A stretch of 50,507 nt of DNA from Welwitschia mirabilis. Lineage: Eukaryota > Gnetophyta > Gnetopsida > Welwitschiales. Positions 1 through 10,452 of this stretch are shown one piece after another (positions within the stretch are counted from its first letter, which is position 1; each line of letters begins with the position of its first letter). The notes under the pieces were generated by a model. That model searched no databases and had not been told where the DNA came from. It was given only the letters and a program-made list of their open reading frames with translations. The stretch covers positions 129,911,568-129,962,074 of the forward strand of contig JBOZIK010000001.1 of NCBI GenBank assembly GCA_051453625.1, read 5' to 3'. Made by a program: the position numbers and the translations under genes.

Positions 1-904
1 TTCTTCCTATTAACATGATTTGAGCTACCTAGTTTCTCAATCTTTTTCCTAGAACTTTCCATTTCTTTGTATTTCTTAAAGGCATATTAATGTTTCTTGA
101 TGTAGTTCTTTTTTCTTGTAGAACCAGCACTCAATGTTTGTGCTATCACAAGCTCCTCTATTTTTATTTCCCTCCAGATGTATCATGTTTCTTTATTCTT
201 CCTCTCATTTATAACAAAGGCATCTGACATTCCTCAAGTGGCCAAAAAACTCTTTGTAACTTCTTAAATTCTTCCAAAAGTTAAGTTTCTGAAAAAAGTA
301 AGAAGATCCAAGAAAAATAGACGCAAACAAGTACAAAACACAAGAAATTGAAAGGGAGAGGGCTAAAATCTAAGTTATGTGCAAGCATCAAAGCCAGGAA
401 GAGTTATGTGCAACCTTCAAACTTCAAAGTTCAAAACTTCAAATAATACCTGTGCATGAAATCTGAGTTCTAGCTTCTGCAAATAGCGATGAAAAGAACT
501 TGAGTTAAGCACTAGACTCAGAAGTTAGAACAGTGGCAATAGCTGGGTGCTGGTCTATTGGACTAGAGCTTGAAGTGACGCTGTGAGGGAGGCTAGATCT
601 GCTCTCGGGAGCCGCAAACAAATGCGAAGAATTGTGCTGGACTAGAGCGTGGCTACTGGCTAACACTCACCCTTTTTTTTTGTGTCTGTCACACTGTTGG
701 CCTATAACGCCTATTGAAGTATTATGCCACGCTAAACTTCAATGGAAATTTTTAATTGCTTGCAATCCTGAAACAGTGATTAGTTACCTACTTATGGTCT
801 GACGTCCACTGAGCGGAGAAAAAAATATGGCTGACCCAGATCAGGTCGGCACCAATAAATCGCAGCGACTAGTCACTGCAACAGTGAGTAGTCACCATTT
901 AATA
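1..904. other. Unassigned, less decayed sequence
   Basis: This stretch has visibly more G and C, and more intact CpG, than anything else in the window. It ends at about 895-915, where the decayed LTR of element M begins. I see no gene that I can name. On the minus strand, about 500-655 reads as a serine-rich open frame without a clear ATG, followed by a splice-donor-like CAG/GTATT. Around 100-170 the minus strand has a weak zinc-knuckle-like stretch (CWFYKKK...H...C) that could be a copia gag remnant. It could be a young insertion or the 5' part of a minus-strand gene outside the window; neither is proven. Confidence 0.4.
867..893. repeat. Imperfect 12-bp inverted repeat (hairpin)
   Basis: The arms 867-878 and 882-893 pair with one mismatch across a 3-nt loop. 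A second inverted pair (ATTGAAGT at 713-720, ACTTCAAT at 736-743) lies nearby. Function unknown; it could belong to the end of a small transposon. Confidence 0.5.
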
Positions 905-1747
905 CAACTCTGGTCTTACCTAAGAATTAATAGTACCATGTTCATATGCACTAGATATCAAAGCATGAATAACTATTCTTTATATTAATTTAGAAAATAA
1001 ATTATATCAATACAGGTACTTAGAAAACTATTACTGATACTCCAAGTATTATCACCATGTTTTTCCAATCAAATATTATTTATAATAAGGTATCAAGCCA
1101 TTTTATAAATGAAAGAAGGCTTGGAAAGCTTTAACATGTTTTGTTTGGTGGTAATTACATTAAGAGAATTATAGTTTTGGGCAGTTATATTAAGAAGAGA
1201 TTATAAAGTTTATCATGTAGCCTTAATTAATGATTTCTTATTTTCTTATGAAGAAAAGATAATGACATATCCTTTGAATGATGATGTAGTTTCCATTGGA
1301 TGCCATGTAATATGTTCTCTATGTCATGATGTTTATTACTATTATAGGTCACTACACATATGATTTTATGCCTCCGCCATGACTCATCGAGGTTAATGGT
1401 TGAGTGTAATTTTTCATCTAGCTGATCTCATAGGTGAAATGTGATGTATTTTTCATGAAGATGTGAGAATATAAGAACTAACTCATTCTACCCTTAAAAA
1501 CTAGGGGTGACAGTGGCTTAGAGAATAGCATCAACATTTTCTAATGAATCTTTTTCAAATTATAGCATGTCCTTTAGAAAACAATAATTAATTTGAAAAT
1601 ATTATGAATAATTTCATAATTTTATGAAACATGATTAAAAAAAACTAGAAGACATCATTTTATGATAAAATGACTAATTTAATATCTTCACCTCTATCAG
1701 ATTCATCAAATATACTTGCTTGGAATTTTAGTTTTTGCATGTAAGCA
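905..1747 (-). repeat. 3' LTR of element M, truncated
   Basis: It matches 21145-22048 (the 5' LTR of M) along its length, in the same minus orientation. The LTR start lies at the right end: the minus strand reads TGCTTACATG, against TGTTTACATG in the 3' LTR of C2. The other end is missing; similarity stops near 905. A TATA-like ATTTATAAAATGG reads on the minus strand around 1100-1112. Confidence 0.75.
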
Positions 1748-1790
1748 TAACTCCTACTAGACTTTTGTTAGCCTCTTAGTCAAAAGTTGA
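1748..1790 (-). promoter_or_regulatory. Region before the 3' LTR of M (polypurine-tract position)
   Basis: On the minus strand it ends in GTCTAGTAGGAGTTA directly before the LTR start, and it resembles the sequence before the C2 3' LTR (AGCAAAAGTCTGATTAATGTG). It is only weakly purine-rich, so the tract may be decayed. Confidence 0.4.
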
Positions 1791-2199
1791 TAAAGAAATA
1801 ATCAATATGAAAAAGTTGTCTTGATAAAATATTCAAATATGAAAATGATATAGTTGTGAAAATAATTTTAATTAATTTTAAAAAATAAAGCATCAAATTT
1901 TAAAAATTCTATAAAAAATGGATTCCATACCCCTTAACCAAAAATGAACTTTATCCTGAGAGTTAAAAAGATAGAAAAATTTAATATAATGCTTTTGAGA
2001 ATAAGTTAAAATTTTTGAAAAGAAAATTTTTAAATTACATGGCTTTTCATAGAATAAGCTACAAAATTATTTTAATGAAAGAACTTCAAAACTTTACAAA
2101 AAAGATACAATGGGAAAAAAAGATGCTGAACTAGAATGCAAACATTTTACTACACCACACTACAAAACACATACTTAAATAAAAATGTTATCTAAAAGA

Positions 2200-2681
2200 T
2201 CTTCTATAAGAGACTAAATGTTCTATTTTTTAATTTATCTCCCTTGTCTTGTATGATATTCTTTTTCATCTTTTTCCTTAGCTTACCAATCCTAGTCTTA
2301 TGCTTTTGTGGTACCTTTTCCAAAATTTTTTTACTAGATGAGGAAGAAGAAAAACACAAAGATAAAGAAGAAAGAGAAGAAGGAGGAGGCTAAGAGGAAT
2401 CTCCAATAAATTTCTTTCCCTTATTATAAGTTATTAGAGGTACATAAGGAGCTACATATAGAGGAATGAAATGAATAGGAGATGGATCATAAAAATTTAT
2501 TCCTCTGGTTGCTACTACTACTCTTCTTACTATTCTTTCTAATATTCATACTACTACCCTAGGATCTAGTTAGTATTATGATACTTCTAAACTTGGGTAA
2601 TCTTATGCGGGGTAATAATGTTTATGTCGGCTCTCTACTAACATTTGTAATATAAAGTCTAGTAAAAGGTATTATGAATGA
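2200..2681 (-). pseudogene. C-terminal part of M's 3' ORF (Transposase_32-like)
   Basis: On the minus strand this segment aligns with 35315-35790 of element C2, including the serine-rich stretch and the charged C-terminal tail (C2 reads KTWIAELWEKMKNIS). The N-terminal part continues at 12591-12960 on the other side of element A, which inserted inside this ORF. The ORF sits between the spacer and the 3' LTR, where other Athila elements carry an env-like gene. Function of the product is unknown. Confidence 0.6.
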
Positions 2682-2686
2682 TATTT
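2682..2686. repeat. Target site duplication of element A (TATTT), left
   Basis: TATTT directly precedes the A 5' LTR and is repeated exactly at 12591-12595 after the 3' LTR. The M sequence on both sides joins cleanly across it. Confidence 0.9.
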
Positions 2687-3528
2687 TGTCATATTCCATA
2701 TCTTGTAAACCTTATTTAGTTAAATATTAAGTATACTAAGCCTTTGGTTAAATGAATAATTATCCTTATTTAAGTTCTTTATTAAATAGGATATCATTTT
2801 AAAAGTAACCTTCATTTGTAATCTTTATAATTTACCATGAAAATGATAAACATTATGTTAAAATGTTTTCATGATAAAATCTATTCAAACATTTAGAATT
2901 ATATAATCCCATTACATAAGAAATTAAAATCACATGATAAAATAATTAGAAGTTTCAAGAGGACAAAATAATATATTTTGCATTTTTTTAACTCATTTAG
3001 ATTCTTGACAAATGTGATAGATTTACTATATTATGAATAAATATTTTTTCCTTTTGTTATGTGATTGATAGATTTTATGTATTTTGAAATAAATGAGCAT
3101 TCAAATAAGTACATGCACTTTTACCTAGATCTAAGAATGATAAATGAGTAGAATTTCTCTACCATTAATTTTATGTTCTTGAGATGTGTAAGGGCAATTT
3201 GTTCATATCATACTCATTGCTTTATTCATTAGAATTAAAGATTTTATCTCATTATGCCATATGACAATTTTGAGATTTTACATTTATTTTTTTGATGTGT
3301 GTCTTAGACGAATTAAACTTACTTATGAATATATGAAGGATTAAAAAGAGCTAGCATGAGGAAATGATGCATGTAATTAAACATGCTAATTGAAGTAAGA
3401 ATAGTACTCATCTTAGTTAAGTGTATGAGTCATAAATATAATCTCTTTTTGTACTCTAACATCACTTATTTCTCATCACATTCATCAATGATAAATCATG
3501 TGATCTTGAGCTATGTGCATTTGTTTAT

Positions 3529-3538
3529 CTATATATAG
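3529..3538 (+). promoter_or_regulatory. TATA box in the 5' LTR of A
   Basis: CTATATATAG lies about 840 bp into the LTR. It is the best core-promoter candidate there. The matching spot in the 3' LTR has turned into a TA repeat at 10196-10223. Confidence 0.55.
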
Positions 3539-3599
3539 AAATCCTTTCCTCTATTATAAAAGGAAATACTTTTCTTTTGTTTCATACTATTTTATTTTT

Positions 3600-3603
<4 letters not shown>

Positions 3604-3647
<44 letters not shown>
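3604..3647 (+). repeat. (CT)22 microsatellite in the A 5' LTR
   Basis: About 44 bp of perfect CT repeat, some 65 bp after the TATA box. The equivalent place in the 3' LTR is hidden by the gap 10286-10452. Confidence 0.95.
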
Positions 3648-3650
<3 letters not shown>

Positions 3651-6306
3651 TTGTAGAGCTTGAAACTTAAAAGCTTCGAGCTAAGGAACTCTTGATCTTG
3701 GATCTTCATTATTTTTAACTATCAAGATCTTACTAATCTTTCTAAGTAAGCTTCTTACCCTTATTGTCCATATGATCTCTTTTTTATATTGGAATGATGT
3801 CATATTTTATTATGAAATTATTTATTGATTTTATGAAATTATGTTATAAAATATTATTCCCTCCCATTTACTCCCACCAAGGCATTATAGTAAGATATGA
3901 AGGGGGTTTCTTATGCTGGGTGATGGAGGATTATAAATGAATGATTCTAGTTAACTAATTAAGGGGTTCACTAGTTTAAAAATAAAAAAAATAAAAAATG
4001 AGTATCCATGTTTATTTTAGTATTATATTTTTTTATTATCTATTATGAATTAGAACCATCTTATTAGGGGCAAAGTTTAATTCTCAAAATTCTCTTTAGG
4101 CTAGTACTCTTTCATGGAAAATCTCAAGGCTCATAGTAAATGGTTTTTAAATTTATTTGAGTCTTATTTCTATAATGATTCTTTTATTTTTATAATTGAT
4201 TTGTCTTTTTGTAACTAATTACTTAGCATATCCATTCTTTTGCTGATCTGAGTTATTATTTAAGTGGTTGTAGGAACTTTATCATATTTTTGTTATGGTG
4301 AAAATTAAATTTTCAGAATAGAGGAATAGGATAAAAACATCATATCTTATCAATTAGTGGGTATAAGTTAGAAAAAAGTTTTTTATAAGTCTAGATTATG
4401 TCATGAGATTAAAAATGTCAAACCAGTAGTCTTTTTGATGAGTAATTATTTTTAAAAAATTATTTATTAAAATATGTTAGAAATAAATGTAGAAAAAAGT
4501 AATTAAATATTTTATGTTTTTATACCTACTTGTTAAAATATTTGTAAACTTTATTATCCTATGTTGTAGGAAATTTAATAGGATTTCCAAAACATCTTGA
4601 ATCATTTAAAAACTTAAAGTATTTTAAAAGTTATGGTTATTTTAGTAGTGTGATAGGACTATAATTTTAGAAAATTTGACAGTCTTTAGCCTTAAATGAT
4701 AATATTATAAATAAATTTTATAATTCCAAGATTTTTTAAGCTAGATTCTAAGGAACTTTTAATGTTTCTAATTTCTAAAAAACTACTATAATTTAATTTT
4801 GCTTCATAATTAATTAATTATTAATTTTTAACTATGATGTTTCCCTGGAGCTTAAAAATGTTATATTTAATATTTAAAATTATAGAAAATTATTAAAAAA
4901 CATTTTATAGGGAAATTGAGTATATAAAATATGTTTCTATTAGTATATTTAAGTTAAATTACCTATAAATAATATTTAATTATAGAAATACTTCTTTAAT
5001 CCTTTTTCTTTATCTTACTTTCAATGTGCATGCTTCTAAAAGTTTTTACCTTAATAGGTTAAGTGATATAAGTAGTCTCTAGCTTATCACTTATTTTTAT
5101 TGACATATAATATAACCATATGAAATCTTGGATAAATACATGCTTGAGCTATACTTTCTTTTGTTTATCTTCTTTGCACCAATCCATAGAGATTGTTATA
5201 TGAGCAGGGAAGAGTGTTTCTAGGATTAGCATAGCTCCATGTATGTTTTAGGTTTTTAAAGTACATTATTTTTTATTTTTATTATTATTAAAAGAAAAAG
5301 AAAAGAATATTTTCTTTAATTAGATAGAAAAGAAAAGCAAAGAATATTCCCTTTATCTAGATTTTTATTATTATAATCTTGGAGGAAAAAATGTTTTTAT
5401 ATGCTTGCTTTCTTTTTATGGTTGTTTCTATAAAATGAACTAAATGATGATTATAATTATTATAACTAAGTACATAATTTATTAAATATCCATATTAGTT
5501 AGAATTATTTGCATGCATTTGTATGGTGTATTCATCGAATAGAACTAAGTTAAGATAATTCTAATAATATTCATTCCTACACATAGATTTCATTACCAAA
5601 GTGGGTTGCATTGCATTTTTCTTATAACACACTTCTGAAAGTGGATTTGATCATTACACTCTTACTTAACCCATGTATAAACTTACTTCGACTTAATATC
5701 TTGAGCCCTTAGTATTAATGGGTTATGTTGCACCATCCATAGATGCTTCAAGGAAGCAGGGTTCATTTGCAGGTATGCATCCACCTCACGTACAACCTGT
5801 CACCTATATTTGGGGTATATTAAAGTGAATTTAAAGCCTATTAAATTTAGCCTAGCCATGTTTATATAGATGAGAACTTGAAGTAGGACCAACTCACATC
5901 AAGAGGGTGTCTAAATATCAAGTTGGAATGCCATTAATTGGAGTTGTAACATCCTATTATCTTAGTCAGGTATTATACTTAAAATTTATCTATGTATGTT
6001 CATAATAATTTTACATCCCCTTAATAATATACAAGATACCTTTTATGTGATGAAAAATTAGGAAGAAATGGAGGATGCAAGCTTATGACCTCACTATTAT
6101 TTGTAAATCAAAATAACCTAGAACTTAAATATAGGTAAATATATAATATTAATATCATTTTTCTTTCTTAGAATATAGAAATTCTAATTAAGGAGTAAGT
6201 ATAATTTGGTCCTAGGTTCTACTCTATTTTTCAAATAAGAATATTAAAGAAGAAAGGAAAAAAAAAGATGCTTAATTAGGGTAAGATAAAAGAGAGTGTT
6301 ACAAAC

Positions 6307-6318
6307 TAGTATTAGAGA
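6307..6318 (+). promoter_or_regulatory. Primer binding site of A (initiator tRNA-Met type)
   Basis: TAGTATTAGAGA starts three bases after the LTR end. Compared with the canonical TGGTATCAGAGC it has three changes, two of them G-to-A or C-to-T. Confidence 0.8.
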
Positions 6319-7277
6319 TCTAGGTTAACTTAAACAATACTTATGTTAAGAACTTATAAATTTATAATAATATAAATTCAATTATAGTTTTAACAACCTT
6401 TATCCTGAATAATTATAAAGTTAGGAATAATAATAACAACCTTAATTCCTAATAGCTATAAACTTGGTTATGTTTCTATAATCTTAAACCATGAGAAAAA
6501 TCAATTTTATCCTTTATAATACTAGATTTCAAGATAACTGTAACTCCTAGATAAGCATGAATTTAATCATACCTTATAATATTCATTAATTCTATTATAC
6601 ATATAATTTCCCTAATATCTAAATATATACCAAATCACATCTATGTAAATTCCAATAATGATAAAGATTATCCTAATCATAATCTTAACACTTAAATAAT
6701 CCTAGAATTTGATTATATTTTTGATAGCTTCAAAGTATTCATAAGGTTAACTATAATTCCAACCCTAGATGATCATTATGCTAATCATATTTATGATAAA
6801 TTCCTAAACAAACTAAAAAGGATGATGAATTCAATACACTAAAGACTCTATTACCTTATAACTATAGATGATAATCACTTCGAAGAATTCCAATTATCTG
6901 AATAATTTAGGACAATGACCTTATATGATTCCTTAAAGAGCTTAATATTTTGGAAAAAAATTTAAATAAATAAATAATATCTTATAATTAGAAACACTTG
7001 GAAATAGTCAAATCTCCAACCAAGTTATGCATCCCAAATTGTATAGTCACATAACTTTACAGTGAAAACCCATATTCATAACTTGTAAATCTTATCTATT
7101 GAAAATAAAGAAAGGGAATAAACTTGATTATACATTATAAGACATAAATAAGGATTTATCACATTATAATAATAACCATCTCCTTCCTAATATTATAAAA
7201 ATATTTCTAAGTTTAATCTTCAATAACACTTATCATATCTCCAAATATAGTATTATGAAAGTTTCCTCTTCTTTTAG
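6319..7277 (+). other. Untranslated leader of element A
   Basis: About 0.96 kb between primer site and gag start. AT-rich, with no open frame that I can recognise. Confidence 0.6.
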
Positions 7278-8715
7278 ATGTCTCATCATCATCAGTTAAA
7301 TCTTAAAGCTAGATCAATTCCACTAAGTAATAAAAATCAAGAGAATTCACAAGAGAATCAACAATTTCATGATGGAAATCAACCATCATTCAACCTTAAT
7401 CCAAAAGCATTAATAAATACCTTCATGCAGTTCCTATCATAATAAGTAAATCAAGGTTAAAACACATAAGTAAACAATGGTATTAATCAACCTAAGGAAG
7501 TGGGTATGAGGAAATTAATCCAAATGTTTATTAAGATAAATCTACCAAATTTTGTAGGAGGTTCAGATTATTCTAAAGAAGAAGCATGGCTAATTGGTGT
7601 TGAAAAAGTTATAGGTACCTTAGGATGTGATTAATATGAAAATGCTTCCATAGCTATNNNNNNNNNNNNNNNNNNNNNNNNNNNNNNNNNNNNNNNNNNN
7701 NNNNNNNNNNNNNNNNNNNNNNNNNNNNNNNNNNNNNNNNNNNNNNNNNNNNNNNNNNNNNNNNNNNNNNNNNNNNNNNNNNNNNNNNNNNNNNNNNNNN
7801 NNNNNNNNNNNNNNNNNNNNNNNNNNNNNNNNNNNNNNNNNNNNNNNNNNNNNNNNNNNNNNNNNNNNNNNNNNNNNNNNNNNNNNNNNNNNNNNNNNNN
7901 NNNNNNNNNNNNNNNNNNNNNNNNNNNNNNNNNNNNNNNNNNNNNNNNNNNNNNNNNNNNNNNNNNNNNNNNNNNNNNNNNNNNNNNNNNNNNNNNNNNN
8001 NNNNNNNNNNNNNNNNNNNNNNNNNNNNNNNNNNNNNNNNNNNNNNNNNNNNNNNNNNNNNNNNNNNNNNNNNNNNNNNNNNNNNNNNNNNNNNNNNNNN
8101 NNNNNNNNNNNNNNNNNNNNNNNNNNNNNNNNNNNNNNNNNNNNNNNNNNNNNNNNNNNNNNNNNNNNNNNNNNNNNNNNNNNNNNNNNNNNNNNNNNNN
8201 NNNNNNNNNNNNNNNNNNNNNNNNNNNNNNNNNNNNNNNNNNNNNNNNNNNNNNNNNNNNNNNNNNNNNNNNNNNNNNNNNNNNNNNNNNNNNNNNNNNN
8301 NNNNNNNNNNNNNNNNNNNNNNNNNNNNNNNNNNNNNNNNNNNNNNNNNNNNNNNNNNNNNNNNNNNNNNNNNNNNNTATAAGGAAAAGCTAATATATGG
8401 TGGAAAATAGAAATGATCAAGTTAGGAGATCTATAACTTTCATGAAGGAAATTTGAGCATATCTTTAAGGATAAGTACATCACTAAGTTCTATATTACCA
8501 GAAGGTTACATATTTCTATAATCTAAGACAAGCCCATAATGTGACCATAGCATATCATGAGTGTAAATTTGTAGAATTATTAATATATGTATCACATATA
8601 CATCTAAATAAAGAAGCTAAAGAAAATCTCTTTTGTTGTTTCTAAAATATCCATGTTTTAACCTAAGAGACTAAAAGAGGCTATAGAAAAGGCAAAACAG
8701 TAGAACAAAATTGTA
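7278..8715 (+). pseudogene. gag: gag pseudogene of element A
   Basis: The frame opens at ATG 7278 (MSHHHQLNLKARS...) and stays open for 54 codons, then carries scattered stops. About 80 codons later comes the gag signature of Del/Tekay elements, INLPNFVGGSDYSKEEAWL followed by VEKVIGTLGCD. After the gap, KANIWWK and later HNVTIAYHECKFVELLIYV match the end of the Retrotrans_gag domain. Several stops are TAA where glutamine (CAA) is expected, which fits C-to-T decay. The product would be the structural capsid polyprotein. The copy is dead. Confidence 0.85.
7658..8377. other. Sequence gap (720 N) inside gag of A
   Basis: Unknown bases. The flanks are the two halves of the gag domain (ASIA / YKEKANIWWK), which in intact relatives lie only some 10 to 20 codons apart. 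The gap size may be overstated or may hide an insertion. Confidence 0.9.
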
Positions 8716-8762
8716 CTTTATCCATAAGTAGGAGAGATTTTCAGATATAATCAATTGTTATT

Positions 8763-8840
8763 GACTTAGAAAAACTTGACATTCTTTTGAATATGAATTG
8801 GTTAATGAAAAAGAGAGCAGTAATAAGGTGTAAAAATTAA
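8763..8840 (+). pseudogene. C-terminal fragment of the A protease
   Basis: DLEKLDILLNMNWLMKKRA corresponds to the DFDVILGMDWL end of gypsy retropepsin. G-to-N and D-to-N changes fit G-to-A decay. The catalytic DSGA part is not seen, and no reverse transcriptase follows: the polypurine tract is only about 90 bp downstream. Confidence 0.75.
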
Positions 8841-8927
8841 ACAGCTAAATCTTTCTAAATATCATAACACATAGCTAGATGTTTTAAGCTTTTTATGTAT
8901 CTTGATATCCAGGACTGAATTAATCTT

Positions 8928-8939
8928 AGTGGGGGAGAA
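8928..8939 (+). promoter_or_regulatory. Polypurine tract of element A
   Basis: AGTGGGGGAGAA directly before the 3' LTR start at 8940; it is the plus-strand DNA primer site in this group. Confidence 0.85.
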
Positions 8940-9600
8940 TATCATATCCCATATTTTATAGACCTTATTTACTTAAATATTAAGTATATTAAGACTTTAG
9001 TCAAATGAATAACTATCTTTGTTTAAGTTCTTTATCAAATAAGGTATCATTTTAAAATTAACCTTACTTTATAATTTATCATAAAAATGATAAAAATTAT
9101 GTTAAAAGGTTTTGATGAGAAAATATATTCAAACATTTAAAATTGGATAATCCCATTATGTGAGGAATTAAAATGACATGATAAAATAATTGGAAGCTTT
9201 AAGAGAACATAATAATATATTTTGCTTCTTTTTTTTAATTCATTTAGATTCTTGGTAAATGTAATAGGTGTACTATATTATAAATAAAAATTTTCTTCCT
9301 TATATTATGTGATTGATATATTTCTATGTATTTTGGAATAAATAAGCATTTAAACAAGTACATGCATTCTTACCTAGATTTAAGAATGATAAATGAGTAG
9401 ATTTACTCTACCACGACTTTTATCTTCTTAAGATATGTAAGGAAACTTTATTCATAGAATACTCATTACTTTATTCATTGGACTTGAAGATTTTGTCTTA
9501 CTATACCATATGACAATTTTGAGATTTGTGCATTTACTCTTTTGATGCATGTCTTCAATGAATTAAACTTACTTATAAGCTTATGAAGGATTAAGAAGTA

Positions 9601-10042
9601 NNNNNNNNNNNNNNNNNNNNNNNNNNNNNNNNNNNNNNNNNNNNNNNNNNNNNNNNNNNNNNNNNNNNNNNNNNNNNNNNNNNNNNNNNNNNNNNNNNNN
9701 NNNNNNNNNNNNNNNNNNNNNNNNNNNNNNNNNNNNNNNNNNNNNNNNNNNNNNNNNNNNNNNNNNNNNNNNNNNNNNNNNNNNNNNNNNNNNNNNNNNN
9801 NNNNNNNNNNNNNNNNNNNNNNNNNNNNNNNNNNNNNNNNNNNNNNNNNNNNNNNNNNNNNNNNNNNNNNNNNNNNNNNNNNNNNNNNNNNNNNNNNNNN
9901 NNNNNNNNNNNNNNNNNNNNNNNNNNNNNNNNNNNNNNNNNNNNNNNNNNNNNNNNNNNNNNNNNNNNNNNNNNNNNNNNNNNNNNNNNNNNNNNNNNNN
10001 NNNNNNNNNNNNNNNNNNNNNNNNNNNNNNNNNNNNNNNNNN
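9601..10042. other. Sequence gap (442 N) in the A 3' LTR
   Basis: Alignment with the 5' LTR (about 3350-3374) predicts that only about 25 bp are missing here. Confidence 0.9.
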
Positions 10043-10192
10043 GTAATTAAACTTAATAATTTAAGAAATAAGATTACTCACCCTAATTAGGTGCATTAGT
10101 TATAAATATGATATCTTTTTATACTTCAATGTTACTTATTACTCATTTTACTTATCAATGCTAAATCATGTGATCTTGATATATATGCCTTT

Positions 10193-10195
<3 letters not shown>

Positions 10196-10223
<28 letters not shown>
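10196..10223 (+). repeat. (TA)14 microsatellite at the TATA position of the A 3' LTR
   Basis: Perfect TA repeat at the place where the 5' LTR has CTATATATAG. Confidence 0.9.
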
Positions 10224-10227
<4 letters not shown>

Positions 10228-10285
10228 TCATTTCCTCTCTTGTAGGAGGAAATACTTTTCTTTTATTTTATACAAATATATTTGT

Positions 10286-10452
10286 NNNNNNNNNNNNNNN
10301 NNNNNNNNNNNNNNNNNNNNNNNNNNNNNNNNNNNNNNNNNNNNNNNNNNNNNNNNNNNNNNNNNNNNNNNNNNNNNNNNNNNNNNNNNNNNNNNNNNNN
10401 NNNNNNNNNNNNNNNNNNNNNNNNNNNNNNNNNNNNNNNNNNNNNNNNNNNN
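10286..10452. other. Sequence gap (167 N) over the CT-repeat position
   Basis: The paired 5' LTR has about 150 bp here, including the (CT)22 tract, so the gap size is plausible and the repeat probably caused it. Confidence 0.9.

Larger units (their letters stand above)
2687..6303 (+). repeat. 5' LTR of element A
   Basis: It begins TGTCATATTCC and ends GTGTTACA. It aligns over its full length with 8940-12590. It keeps about 270 bp (roughly 5980-6255) that the 3' LTR has lost. U3 is about 0.85 kb if the TATA box at 3529 is used, leaving an unusually long R-U5. Confidence 0.9.

Noticed and set aside
100-170. Zinc-knuckle-like minus-strand reading (copia gag)
   Set aside because: Spacing of the C and H residues is wrong without a frame shift, and no other gag motif lies near it.
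3604-3647. CT repeat as a possible GAGA-type regulatory element
   Set aside because: A perfect simple repeat next to a TATA box is suggestive, but nothing beyond position supports it.
7620-8483. Long open frames spanning N runs (also at 10158-10508, 26407-27564, 38203-38460, 42137-42749)
   Set aside because: They are open only because N codons cannot be stops.
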